10,925 nucleotides of DNA from an uncultured Bacilli bacterium (GCA_944372275.1 CALVYO010000038.1:1-10925); one strand, 5' to 3'; numbered from the stretch's first letter, positions 1 through 5,098 are shown. Notes: generated by a model from the letters alone, not told the origin. Program-made: numbers and translations.

Positions 1-76
1 CCTTAGTTTTAACACGTGCTAAAAAACCCATTTTTTTACTTCTTTTTCTATTATTTGGTTGATAAGTTCTTTTCAT
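1..76 (-). CDS. rpmH: Ribosomal protein L34 (partial, 3' end beyond window)
   Basis: The leftward frame begins MKRTYQPNNRKRSKKMGFLA and continues RVKTK, which matches the highly conserved N-terminus of bacterial 50S protein L34 (usual total about 44 residues). Only the first 25 codons are present; the gene continues beyond the window edge. L34 is a small basic protein of the large ribosomal subunit. The start is supported by a strong GGAGGTGG ribosome site at 83-90 on the same strand and by an exact-consensus promoter just upstream. The location of rpmH left of dnaA, transcribed away from the origin, is conserved across bacteria. In most relatives it is the immediate neighbour of oriC; here about 2 kb of other genes separate them. 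Confidence 0.95.
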   Translation of the reverse strand, partial: MKRTYQPNNRKRSKKMGFLARVKTK

Positions 77-118
77 TATAATCCACCTCCAACATTTCGT
101 TTTTTGATTGCTTTATTA

Positions 119-147
119 ATTATATAGATAAAAGTCATTTTTGTCAA
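119..147 (-). promoter_or_regulatory. Promoter of rpmH, exact sigma-A consensus
   Basis: On the minus strand TTGACA occupies 147-142 and TATAAT occupies 124-119, with exactly 17 bp between. Transcription would start near 112, giving a leader of about 36 nt before the rpmH start at 76. The promoter diverges from the small-RNA promoter at 178-206. Confidence 0.9.
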
Positions 148-177
148 ATATTTTTATTTATTTTTTTTAATATCATA

Positions 178-206
178 TTGACAAAATATATTTGTTAATT
201 TATAAT
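178..206 (+). promoter_or_regulatory. Promoter of rightward small mRNA (RNA I)
   Basis: TTGACA at 178-183 and TATAAT at 201-206 are separated by exactly 17 bp, a perfect sigma-A promoter. Transcription should begin near 212-215. No normal-length gene lies downstream before the converging AspRS gene, so the product is a short transcript of about 180 nt ending at the hairpin at 354-393. Confidence 0.88.
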
Positions 207-240
207 TAATTATTAGAGATATATTTAATAGTTGAGTGTC

Positions 241-251
241 CTCTTTTTTTA
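241..251 (+). repeat. Direct repeat A, copy in RNA I leader
   Basis: CTCTTTTTTTA is identical to 447-457. Upstream flanks GTTGAGTGT-C and ATTAAATGTAT also align, and every substitution is a transition. The G/A differences would still give G-U pairs between RNA I and RNA II; the single C/T difference would not. The copy lies 4 nt before the extended Shine-Dalgarno. Confidence 0.7.
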
Positions 252-252
252 T

Positions 253-263
253 AAGGAGGTGAT
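253..263 (+). promoter_or_regulatory. Extended perfect Shine-Dalgarno of RNA I
   Basis: AAGGAGGTGAT is an 11-nt perfect complement to the 16S rRNA 3' end, the strongest ribosome site in the window. It lies 7 nt (from the end of GGAGG) before the ATG at 267. CCTCT at 240-244 can pair with GGAGG at 255-259, so the site may be partly masked in the mRNA. The masking arm is part of the 11-nt repeat shared with the antisense RNA. Confidence 0.8.
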
Positions 264-266
264 TCT

Positions 267-350
267 ATGTGGAAAGGTTTCTATGCAATATTTAGTAATA
301 TTAGTTATCATAATAATATTATTAAAACAAGATTCAAAAAACTAGAATAG
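267..350 (+). CDS. Small ORF, 27 aa, candidate type I toxin frame (unrecognised)
   Basis: This frame starts at the ATG correctly spaced from the perfect Shine-Dalgarno and encodes MWKGFYAIFSNISYHNNIIK followed by TRFKKLE, then TAG. I do not recognise the peptide. It has a partly hydrophobic, aromatic first half and a basic tail, but no convincing membrane helix. It lies on a short transcript with its own perfect promoter and a terminator that begins 4 nt after the stop. A second frame offset by +1 (283-345) overlaps it and is far more toxin-like in composition. Translation of this start is well supported by the ribosome site. Whether this peptide, the overlapping one or a frameshift product is the functional one is unresolved. 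Confidence 0.5.
   Translation: MWKGFYAIFSNISYHNNIIKTRFKKLE
283..345 (+). CDS. Overlapping 20-aa hydrophobic ORF, candidate membrane toxin
   Basis: In the +1 frame relative to the 27-aa ORF, an ATG at 283 opens a 20-residue peptide. Its core YLVILVIIIILL is uninterrupted hydrophobic sequence and its tail KQDSKN is polar and charged. That layout, a short membrane helix with a charged C-terminus, is typical of type I toxins of the Fst, TxpA and BsrG kinds, although no residue-level homology is claimed. The weakness is initiation: the Shine-Dalgarno lies about 23 nt upstream, too far for direct use. Possible routes are re-initiation, +1 frameshifting from 267, or a one-base deletion in the related locus that would fuse MWKG to this frame. 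A+T-rich DNA can produce such hydrophobic runs by chance. Confidence 0.4.
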   Translation: MQYLVILVIIIILLKQDSKN

Positions 351-353
351 AAT

Positions 354-393
354 AAAACACTTAACATAAAGTTCGATTATGATAAGTGTTTTT
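354..393. terminator. Bidirectional terminator shared by RNA I, RNA II and aspS
   Basis: AAAACACTTA (354-363) pairs with TAAGTGTTTT (383-392). After one A-A mismatch, CATAA (365-369) pairs with TTATG (377-381), closing the 7-nt loop AGTTCGA. A T-run (389-393) follows on the plus strand and TTTT follows on the minus strand, so it can stop transcripts from both directions. Each RNA would present the complement of the other's loop. The plus-strand loop contains UUCG, which fits the U-turn pattern YUNR. Confidence 0.75.
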
Positions 394-417
394 CAAAAAA
401 ACTATAAATTCATAGAG

Positions 418-429
418 AAACACTTAACA
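418..429 (+). repeat. Direct repeat B (second copy of the terminator arm)
   Basis: AAACACTTAACA here exactly matches 355-366, which forms the left arm of the shared terminator. In RNA II the two copies compete for the same partner arm, and both can pair with RNA I. Confidence 0.65.
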
Positions 430-446
430 CGAACAATTAAATGTAT

Positions 447-457
447 CTCTTTTTTTA
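447..457 (+). repeat. Direct repeat A, copy near the 5' end of RNA II
   Basis: This second copy of CTCTTTTTTTA is read in the antisense direction by RNA II, about 22 nt from its predicted 5' end. RNA II therefore carries UAAAAAAAGAG, complementary to the RNA I leader at 241-251. Confidence 0.7.
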
Positions 458-485
458 ATATATGAAATAATTCATATCTATATAC

Positions 486-514
486 ATTATAAATTATTTT
501 ATTTCATTTGTCAA
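486..514 (-). promoter_or_regulatory. Promoter of leftward antisense RNA (RNA II)
   Basis: On the minus strand TTGACA lies at 514-509 and TATAAT at 491-486, with exactly 17 bp between. It begins only 7 bp beyond the AspRS stop codon and faces the RNA I promoter. A perfect promoter placed immediately after the end of a gene, with no gene in front of it, indicates a dedicated small RNA. Confidence 0.87.
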
Positions 515-521
515 CTACAAA

Positions 522-1835
522 TTAAGGTTCTATTCTATTAGGACCTCTAAAGATAAACATCGTTTCTTTTAATGAATTAGTTTCTAATAATAACATTGTA
601 AGTCTATCGATACCGATGGCAAAACCACCGTGTGGAGGACAACCATATTTAAAGAATTCTAAATAAAATTTAATATCTTGATCTAATCCTTTTTCTAATG
701 CTTGATTTTTAAGTATTTCATATCGATGTTCCCTTTGAGCTCCTGTTGTTATTTCACAACCTTTCCATATTAAGTCATAGCCCTGTGGAATATTGTTTTC
801 TCTCATATGATAGAATGCTCTTTTTTTAAAACTGAAATCTGTTATAAATACAAATTCGTGATTATATTTTTCTTTTATGTATTTAGATGCTAATTTTTCT
901 GCTTCAACATTCATATCACCAACATCTTCATAATTAACTTCAAAATTATATTTATCTTTTAATTCTTTATATAATTCTTCTAATTTTATTCTTGGAAAAG
1001 GTTTGGTTGGTATAATCACATCGACATTAAATAATTTTTTTATTTCTTCACCATATTTTTCTTTTACTGCAGTTAAACCACTTATTAATAACTCCTCTTC
1101 AAAATTCATAATATCTTCAAAACTATCAATATAACTTATTTCAATATCAAATGAAGTAAATTCTGTAGTATGGCGATAAGAATTAGAGTTTTCGGCACGA
1201 AAAGCTGGGGCAATTTCAAAAACTTTATCAAAACCACTGGCTAAAGCCATTTGTTTATAAAATTGAGGACTTTGAGCTAAATAAGCTTTTTTATCAAAAT
1301 ATTTTACTTCAAAAACTTCCGATCCTGATTCACTAGCTGTTCCAATTATCTTTGGTGTATGAATTTCAATAAAATTATTTTTTATCACAAATTCGCGCAT
1401 TGCATTTATTAAACAAGTTTGAACCTTAAACATAAGTATATTTTTTTCATTACGCAAATCTAAAAAACGATAATTAAGTCTAGTATCAATTAATGCTCTA
1501 TTACTATCTTTATAATTAAACGGTAATTCATCCAAACATTTACTAGTTACTACTATATTATTTGGAATTAATTCCATACCATTTAATTTTACTTTTTCAT
1601 TTTCTAATAAAAAACCTCTTATTTTAACAGTACTTTCAATTGTTAAATTATCCACAATATCGTTTAATTTACAATTCAGTTCATTTTTTTCAATAGTAAC
1701 TTGAATTTTGCCATTAATATCTCTAATTACTAAAAATTGAACATATTGTAGATTACGGATATTATCGACAAATCCCTCAATAGTAATTTCTTTTCCTAAA
1801 TATTGTTTTAATTCATTAAAATAAATCTTTTTCAT
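522..1835 (-). CDS. aspS: Aspartate--tRNA ligase, archaeal-type (non-GAD class)
   Basis: This 437-aa class II aminoacyl-tRNA synthetase has an N-terminal OB-fold anticodon-binding domain (about residues 1-105). The catalytic core includes YLAQSPQFYKQM, motif 2 FRAENSNSYRHTTEF (R213) and motif 3 GGFAIGIDRLTM (R411). The SFDIE block after motif 2 fits AspRS better than AsnRS. The length and absence of a GAD insertion place it in the archaeal-type group, which in clostridia and relatives is often non-discriminating (charging tRNA-Asp and tRNA-Asn with Asp). Specificity cannot be decided here. The start at 1835 follows GGGAGG at 1846-1841. The frame stays open upstream to an ATG at 1937, but that stretch is T-box leader and should not be annotated as protein. 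It is monocistronic, with no terminator before the shared hairpin at 354-393. Confidence 0.88.
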   Translation of the reverse strand: MKKIYFNELKQYLGKEITIEGFVDNIRNLQYVQFLVIRDINGKIQVTIEKNELNCKLNDIVDNLTIESTVKIRGFLLENEKVKLNGMELIPNNIVVTSKCLDELPFNYKDSNRALIDTRLNYRFLDLRNEKNILMFKVQTCLINAMREFVIKNNFIEIHTPKIIGTASESGSEVFEVKYFDKKAYLAQSPQFYKQMALASGFDKVFEIAPAFRAENSNSYRHTTEFTSFDIEISYIDSFEDIMNFEEELLISGLTAVKEKYGEEIKKLFNVDVIIPTKPFPRIKLEELYKELKDKYNFEVNYEDVGDMNVEAEKLASKYIKEKYNHEFVFITDFSFKKRAFYHMRENNIPQGYDLIWKGCEITTGAQREHRYEILKNQALEKGLDQDIKFYLEFFKYGCPPHGGFAIGIDRLTMLLLETNSLKETMFIFRGPNRIEP

Positions 1836-1848
1836 ATATACCTCCCAC

Positions 1849-1890
1849 ATAAAAACAGTTATTAATCCACAAAAGGGACGAATAACTGTT
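1849..1890 (-). terminator. T-box attenuator terminator
   Basis: AACAGTTATT (minus strand 1890-1881) pairs with AATAACTGTT (1863-1854), closing a 17-nt loop with possible inner UCC/GGA pairs, and is followed by a T-run. It lies between the T-box core and the aspS ribosome site, so it is the alternative to the antiterminator. Confidence 0.88.
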
Positions 1891-2085
1891 AAATCCGCGG
1901 TACCACCCAATTTATTATAATATATATAATCACTCATTGAAATAACGGTTCATCTCCGACTTATCCTACTAATAATTCAAATAAGTAGCTCTAAAGTGTC
2001 TTTCATTTTATTATATTATTGCTTTCCACCATTCAGCAACTCTCTAAAAATATAAATAAAATTACTCTTCTTCTTCATCACTGAT
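1849..2085 (-). promoter_or_regulatory. T-box riboswitch leader of aspS
   Basis: Read leftward, the leader shows the AGAGAG and GGUGGAAAGC elements of stem I (apical UUGC/GCAA pairing). Stem I includes AUUUUAU/AUAAAAU pairing and an AGUA motif like the specifier-loop S-turn. A CUACU/AGUAG stem and a CGG/CCG stem follow. The leader ends with the T-box core GGGTGGTACCGCGG (plus coordinates 1908-1895) before an intrinsic terminator. The best specifier candidate is GAC (minus strand 2000-1998, followed by A and just above the lower stem), an aspartate codon. Uncharged tRNA would stabilise the antiterminator and allow aspS expression. Confidence 0.92.
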
Positions 2086-2091
2086 GAAATA

Positions 2092-2120
2092 ATTATAATA
2101 AATAGTACTTTTTTTGTCAA
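2092..2120 (-). promoter_or_regulatory. Promoter of aspS T-box leader
   Basis: TTGACA at 2120-2115 and TATAAT at 2097-2092 on the minus strand are 17 bp apart, another exact consensus. The start near 2085 (A) is consistent with the beginning of the T-box stem I region. Confidence 0.9.
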
Positions 2121-2195
2121 TTTTATTTTAACAATATCTTAACATTTTCTTTATAAAAAAAATATGTTATCCACAGTTATTAAAGTTATCCACAT

Positions 2196-2231
2196 TTTTA
2201 TTAACATATGTGGACTATTTTATTAACATAT
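2196..2231 (+). repeat. 14-bp direct repeat inside oriC
   Basis: TTTTATTAACATAT occurs exactly at 2196-2209 and 2218-2231, a 22-bp period close to two helical turns. It lies between the second and third perfect DnaA boxes. It is not a DnaA box; its binding partner is unknown. Confidence 0.7.
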
Positions 2232-2280
2232 CATTTGACATGTGTATAGAATTATCCACAACTATGTGGATAATTCATAT

Positions 2281-2308
2281 TTCCCAACAATTTTAATGGT
2301 TTTATGAT
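2281..2308 (+). promoter_or_regulatory. Weak candidate promoter for dnaA
   Basis: TTCCCA at 2281-2286 and TATGAT at 2303-2308 are 16 bp apart, immediately upstream of a near-perfect DnaA box. This is the best sigma-A-like pair I find before dnaA, but it is far weaker than the exact promoters to the left. Other -10-like strings (2362-2367, 2375-2380) lack a matching -35. Confidence 0.3.
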
Positions 2309-2394
2309 GTGGAAAATATGTTTTTTTCTATTTTTTTATAGCGTTTTTATTAAAAATAGTGTAGAATATATGTGTATAAAGTGGGTGATAATTT

Positions 2395-3756
2395 ATGGAT
2401 ATCAACAGTATTTGGAATTCTTTTTTAGAAAAGATGGAACAAAGTTTAACTCCAGTATTATATGATATGTGGTTTTCCGAAACTAAATTAGTAGAATTAA
2501 ACGAAGAATATGCGAAAATATTAGTTCCTATGCCAGTGCATAAAAAACATTTAAAAGAAAATTACATTGATTTAATTGAAAAAACATTTACTGATGTTAC
2601 TGGTTCAATTTTTAAATTTGAATTTGTTACCGAAGATGAATTAAATAGTGAAAGTATTATTGATGTTGATGAGATAGGTGTACCAGAATCAGCTATCCAA
2701 CAAACTAATTTAGATCCTAAATACACTTTTGAATCTTTTATTTCTGGGGCAAGTAATAAATTTGCTAAAGCATCGGCTTTGGCAGTAGCTGAACAACCGG
2801 GAAATATGTATAATCCATTATTTATATATGGAAAAAGTGGATTAGGAAAAACTCATTTAATGCACGCTATTGGTAATTATATTAAAGATAATAGTCGAAA
2901 AAAAGTCTTATATGTTACTGCTGATACATTTGTTAATGATTTTTTAAAAATTTACCGAAAAGATAATGATAGTAATTTTGATAACATTGATAGTTTTAAA
3001 GAAAAATATCGAAATGTCGATGTATTGATGATTGATGATATTCAATATTTAGAAATTGCTCATAAAACCCAACAAGAATTTTTCAACACCTTTAATGAGT
3101 TATACACTAATAATAAACAAATTGTTATTGCATCTGACCGATCACCTGATGATTTAAAAAAATTAGAAGAAAGATTAAGAACAAGATTTGTTTGGGGTTT
3201 AATAGTTAATATTCTTCCACCAGATTACCAATTAAGAATCGATATAATAGAAAGAAAAATAGATAGTAATAATTTAAATGTGTTTTTTCCACAGGATGTC
3301 AAAGAATATATTGCTAATAACTGCACTACTGATATTAGAAAACTTGAAGGAGCAATTACTAGGACTATCGCTTATGCTACTATTATGAATGGTTCAGATA
3401 TTACATTAGAACTAGCAATGGATGCTTTAAAAGAATATTTTGGTGGTAGCGTTATATCTAAAAATAAAATAGAACAAGTCCAGCAAATTATTGCTAATAA
3501 TTATAATATAAGTTTAGAAGATATAAGAGGTAAAAGAAAATCAAACGATATAACAATTCCAAGACAAATTGCTATGTATATATGTAGAATATACTTAAAA
3601 GAATCATTACCTAAAATTGGAGCTGAATTTGGAGGTAAAGATCATACTACAGTTATGCATGCTGTTAATAAAATAAAAAAAGAAGTTGAAACTAACGATG
3701 AATTAAATATCGAAATTAATAAAGTTATTTCCCAACTTCCGTGGATAACTCAATAA
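2395..3756 (+). CDS. dnaA: Chromosomal replication initiator DnaA
   Basis: This 453-aa protein has the full family length. Domain I covers roughly residues 1-80, followed by a short linker domain II. The AAA+ domain carries Walker A GKSGLGKT (146-153) and Walker B LMIDDIQ (211-217), plus the ERLRTRF segment. The C-terminal DNA-binding domain has the DnaA signature GGKDHTTVMHA (413-423). DnaA binds the TTATCCACA boxes flanking its own gene and opens the origin. The start ATG at 2395 follows a modest GGGTGAT ribosome site (2384-2390); the N-terminus MDINSIWNSFL fits the family. No terminator follows, so read-through into dnaN is likely. A near-perfect box (CGTGGATAA, 3740-3748) lies in its last codons. 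Clustering of boxes on both sides implies autoregulation. Confidence 0.98.
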   Translation: MDINSIWNSFLEKMEQSLTPVLYDMWFSETKLVELNEEYAKILVPMPVHKKHLKENYIDLIEKTFTDVTGSIFKFEFVTEDELNSESIIDVDEIGVPESAIQQTNLDPKYTFESFISGASNKFAKASALAVAEQPGNMYNPLFIYGKSGLGKTHLMHAIGNYIKDNSRKKVLYVTADTFVNDFLKIYRKDNDSNFDNIDSFKEKYRNVDVLMIDDIQYLEIAHKTQQEFFNTFNELYTNNKQIVIASDRSPDDLKKLEERLRTRFVWGLIVNILPPDYQLRIDIIERKIDSNNLNVFFPQDVKEYIANNCTTDIRKLEGAITRTIAYATIMNGSDITLELAMDALKEYFGGSVISKNKIEQVQQIIANNYNISLEDIRGKRKSNDITIPRQIAMYICRIYLKESLPKIGAEFGGKDHTTVMHAVNKIKKEVETNDELNIEINKVISQLPWITQ

Positions 3757-3860
3757 TATCCACATACTTTTCCACCTTATATTTCAATATATTTTATAAG
3801 GGTTTAACAAAGTTATCCACATTATCCACAACAATAATAATAATATATATAATATAAATA
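3740..3860. other. oriC: oriC, downstream DnaA boxes and A+T-rich unwinding region
   Basis: Two perfect boxes, TTATCCACA at 3813-3821 and 3822-3830, abut with no gap. One-mismatch boxes lie at 3740-3748 (minus) and 3756-3764 (plus). Right of the tandem pair comes TAA repeated (3835-3843) and then a run of nearly pure TA/AT to 3860. In B. subtilis the opening element lies in this same dnaA-dnaN gap beside DnaA boxes, with DnaA-trio triplets of the form TA(G/A). The TAA triplets here are a possible equivalent. This is the most likely duplex-opening site. Confidence 0.75.
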
Positions 3861-3880
3861 AAAAAAGGAGCTGAAAGTTT

Positions 3881-5002
3881 ATGAACTTTAAAATAAAAAA
3901 AGAACATTTAGTAAAACATTTAAATTATGTTATAAAAGGTATTTCTAATAAAAATATTAGACCTATTCTTAATTGTATTAAATTTGAATTAACTAATGAA
4001 GGATTATTTTTATCTAGTACTGATAATGAAATAGCAATTAAAACTTTTATTACTAAAAATGAAATAGAAGAAGGCTATGAATGTGGTAAATTTGTAGTAT
4101 TTGGGAAATATATATTTGATATTATAAGAAAACTTCCTAATGAAATAATAAGTATTGAAGAAGTAATGGATTCAAAAATATTTATTTCCACAGCAAATAG
4201 TTCATTTTCATTAAATTGTAATAATGTTAATGAATTTCCTGATTTAGAATTAGAAGATTGTAAAAATCCTATTATATTAAGTAATAAAGTATTAAAAAAT
4301 ATATTTAATCAAACAACATTTGCTGCTTCAACACAAGAATCACGGCCTGCAATTACTGGTATGAATTTTAAAATATCAAAAAATATTTTAGAATGTACAG
4401 CTACTGATTCTTATCGTTTAGCTAAAAAAACAATAAATTTAGAAAATACTGTGGATGAAGACATAAATATTATTATTCCTACTAAGAATTTAATTGAATT
4501 ATCAAGAATGTTTAGTGATGAAGAAGAAAATGTTGAAATACATATATTTAATAATAAAATAATCTTTAAATTTGGAACTATTATAATGTTATCACGATTA
4601 ATAAATGGTACTTATCCAGATGTTTCAAGACTAATACCAACTGATTTTTTATTAAAAATAACTGTGGATATGCACGATTTTTATTCACTATTAGACCGTG
4701 TTTCATTATTTTCCACAGAAGAAGAAAAAAATACTGTTAAATTAGAGTGTACTGATAACACAGTTGTTGTAACTTCTAATATTCCAGAAATAGGTAATGT
4801 TGTGGAAAAGATTGAAGTAGAAAAAAATAATGAAGAAAATATAAAAATTGCTTTTTCCTCAAAATATATGATGGATGCAATTAAAGTATTAGATTGTGAT
4901 AAAATTGAATTAGCGTTCAATGGGGAAATAAAACCAATTATCGTAAAAAATCCTGAAGATGAAAACTTAATTCAATTAATTGTACCTATAAAAACATATT
5001 AA
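3881..5002 (+). CDS. dnaN: DNA polymerase III sliding clamp (beta subunit)
   Basis: The 373-aa product has the usual clamp length and begins MNFKIKKEHLVKHLNYVIKG. It contains typical blocks such as RPAITGMNFKI and TATDSYRLA, and ends IQLIVPIKTY in the position of the conserved clamp C-terminus. The clamp forms a ring dimer on DNA and tethers replicative polymerase and other partners. A purine-rich AAAAAAGGAG ribosome site (3861-3870) precedes the ATG with slightly long spacing (10 nt). It lies directly after dnaA and the downstream origin boxes. A TATAAT at 3848-3853 has no clear -35, so transcription may come partly from the dnaA promoter. An intrinsic terminator closes the unit. A reverse-strand frame at 4681-4920 is a shadow. 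Confidence 0.97.
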   Translation: MNFKIKKEHLVKHLNYVIKGISNKNIRPILNCIKFELTNEGLFLSSTDNEIAIKTFITKNEIEEGYECGKFVVFGKYIFDIIRKLPNEIISIEEVMDSKIFISTANSSFSLNCNNVNEFPDLELEDCKNPIILSNKVLKNIFNQTTFAASTQESRPAITGMNFKISKNILECTATDSYRLAKKTINLENTVDEDINIIIPTKNLIELSRMFSDEEENVEIHIFNNKIIFKFGTIIMLSRLINGTYPDVSRLIPTDFLLKITVDMHDFYSLLDRVSLFSTEEEKNTVKLECTDNTVVVTSNIPEIGNVVEKIEVEKNNEENIKIAFSSKYMMDAIKVLDCDKIELAFNGEIKPIIVKNPEDENLIQLIVPIKTY

Positions 5003-5028
5003 AATACAACAAAATTGTATTTTTTTTG
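5002..5028 (+). terminator. Intrinsic terminator after dnaN
   Basis: AAATACAA (5002-5009) pairs with TTGTATTT (5015-5022) around a CAAAA loop, and the T-tract runs to 5027. It begins on the last base of the dnaN stop codon and ends the dnaA-dnaN unit before comK. Confidence 0.85.
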
Positions 5029-5032
5029 TATT

Positions 5033-5059
5033 TGCGACAAAATTCGACAAATTTCGACA
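5033..5059 (-). promoter_or_regulatory. Three tandem Spo0A-box-like sites upstream of comK
   Basis: TGCGACA (5033-5039), TTCGACA (5043-5049) and TTCGACA (5053-5059) repeat with an exact 10-bp period. On the minus strand the second and third read TGTCGAA, the consensus Spo0A (0A) box, and the first has one mismatch. Seven-base boxes with 3-bp gaps are the arrangement bound by Spo0A dimers at tandem sites. The array ends 9 bp before the extended -10 and covers the place of a -35, which is otherwise poor. Spo0A presence in this organism cannot be seen from the window. Confidence 0.6.
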
Positions 5060-5068
5060 TACTCCTTG

Positions 5069-5077
5069 TGATATAAG
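5069..5077 (+). promoter_or_regulatory. Extended -10 promoter element of comK
   Basis: TGATATAAG is a TG-N extended -10 (TATAAG at 5072-5077). No good -35 exists at the right distance, suggesting an activator-dependent promoter. Transcription would start near 5084. Confidence 0.5.
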
Positions 5078-5082
5078 AGATA

Positions 5083-5098
5083 AACCAATTTATTGGTT
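5083..5098. repeat. Inverted repeat at comK transcript start
   Basis: AACCAAT (5083-5089) and ATTGGTT (5092-5098) form a perfect 7-bp inverted repeat with a 2-bp centre. It overlaps the predicted transcription start and abuts the ribosome site GGAGGGGGTG (5099-5108). It could be an operator for a dimeric repressor or a 5' hairpin in the mRNA next to the ribosome site. Confidence 0.6.

Larger units (their letters stand above)
354..479 (-). ncRNA. Candidate antisense antitoxin RNA (RNA II)
   Basis: A perfect leftward promoter at 486-514 should start an RNA of about 125 nt near 479. It would run to the shared terminator. I see no meaningful open frame in it. It overlaps the 3' end of RNA I by about 40 nt, fully complementary across the terminator. 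Its 5' part contains the complement of CTCTTTTTTTA (plus-strand copies at 241-251 and 447-457), so it can also pair just upstream of the RNA I ribosome site. It further carries the complement of AAACACTTAACA twice (355-366, 418-429). This double contact, at the terminator loop and at 5' repeats, is the mode described for RNA II of the Enterococcus par system. Expression itself is inferred. Confidence 0.6.
2161..2316. other. oriC: oriC, upstream DnaA-box cluster
   Basis: Four perfect DnaA boxes are present: TTATCCACA at 2167-2175, 2186-2194 and 2252-2260 (plus), and 2265-2273 (minus). The last two form an inverted pair 4 bp apart. A one-mismatch site lies at 2308-2316 (minus) and a weaker one at 2209-2217. 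The surroundings are almost pure A+T. The position directly upstream of dnaA matches the first half of a bipartite Firmicute origin. These boxes probably also mediate dnaA autoregulation. I see no gene between 2121 and 2394. Confidence 0.9.

Noticed and set aside
462..507. ATGAAATAA / TTATTTCAT inverted repeat as the aspS terminator
   Set aside because: The 28-nt loop and lack of a T-run on the minus strand make it a poor terminator; it also overlaps the RNA II promoter.
1836..1937. N-terminal extension of the AspRS frame to an ATG at 1937
   Set aside because: The stretch encodes the T-box core and terminator; the ribosome site GGGAGG at 1846-1841 and family length support the start at 1835.
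2235..2240. TTGACA in oriC as a dnaA promoter -35
   Set aside because: No -10-like hexamer lies 15-19 bp downstream; the position holds DnaA boxes.
4681..4920. 79-aa reverse-strand ORF within dnaN
   Set aside because: Shadow of dnaN: no ribosome site, no recognisable domain, composition explained by the opposite frame.
5011..5023. AAAA-N5-TTTT, a ComK AT-box match upstream of comK
   Set aside because: It is part of the dnaN terminator, has no second box at the required spacing, and several such matches are expected by chance in DNA this A+T-rich.
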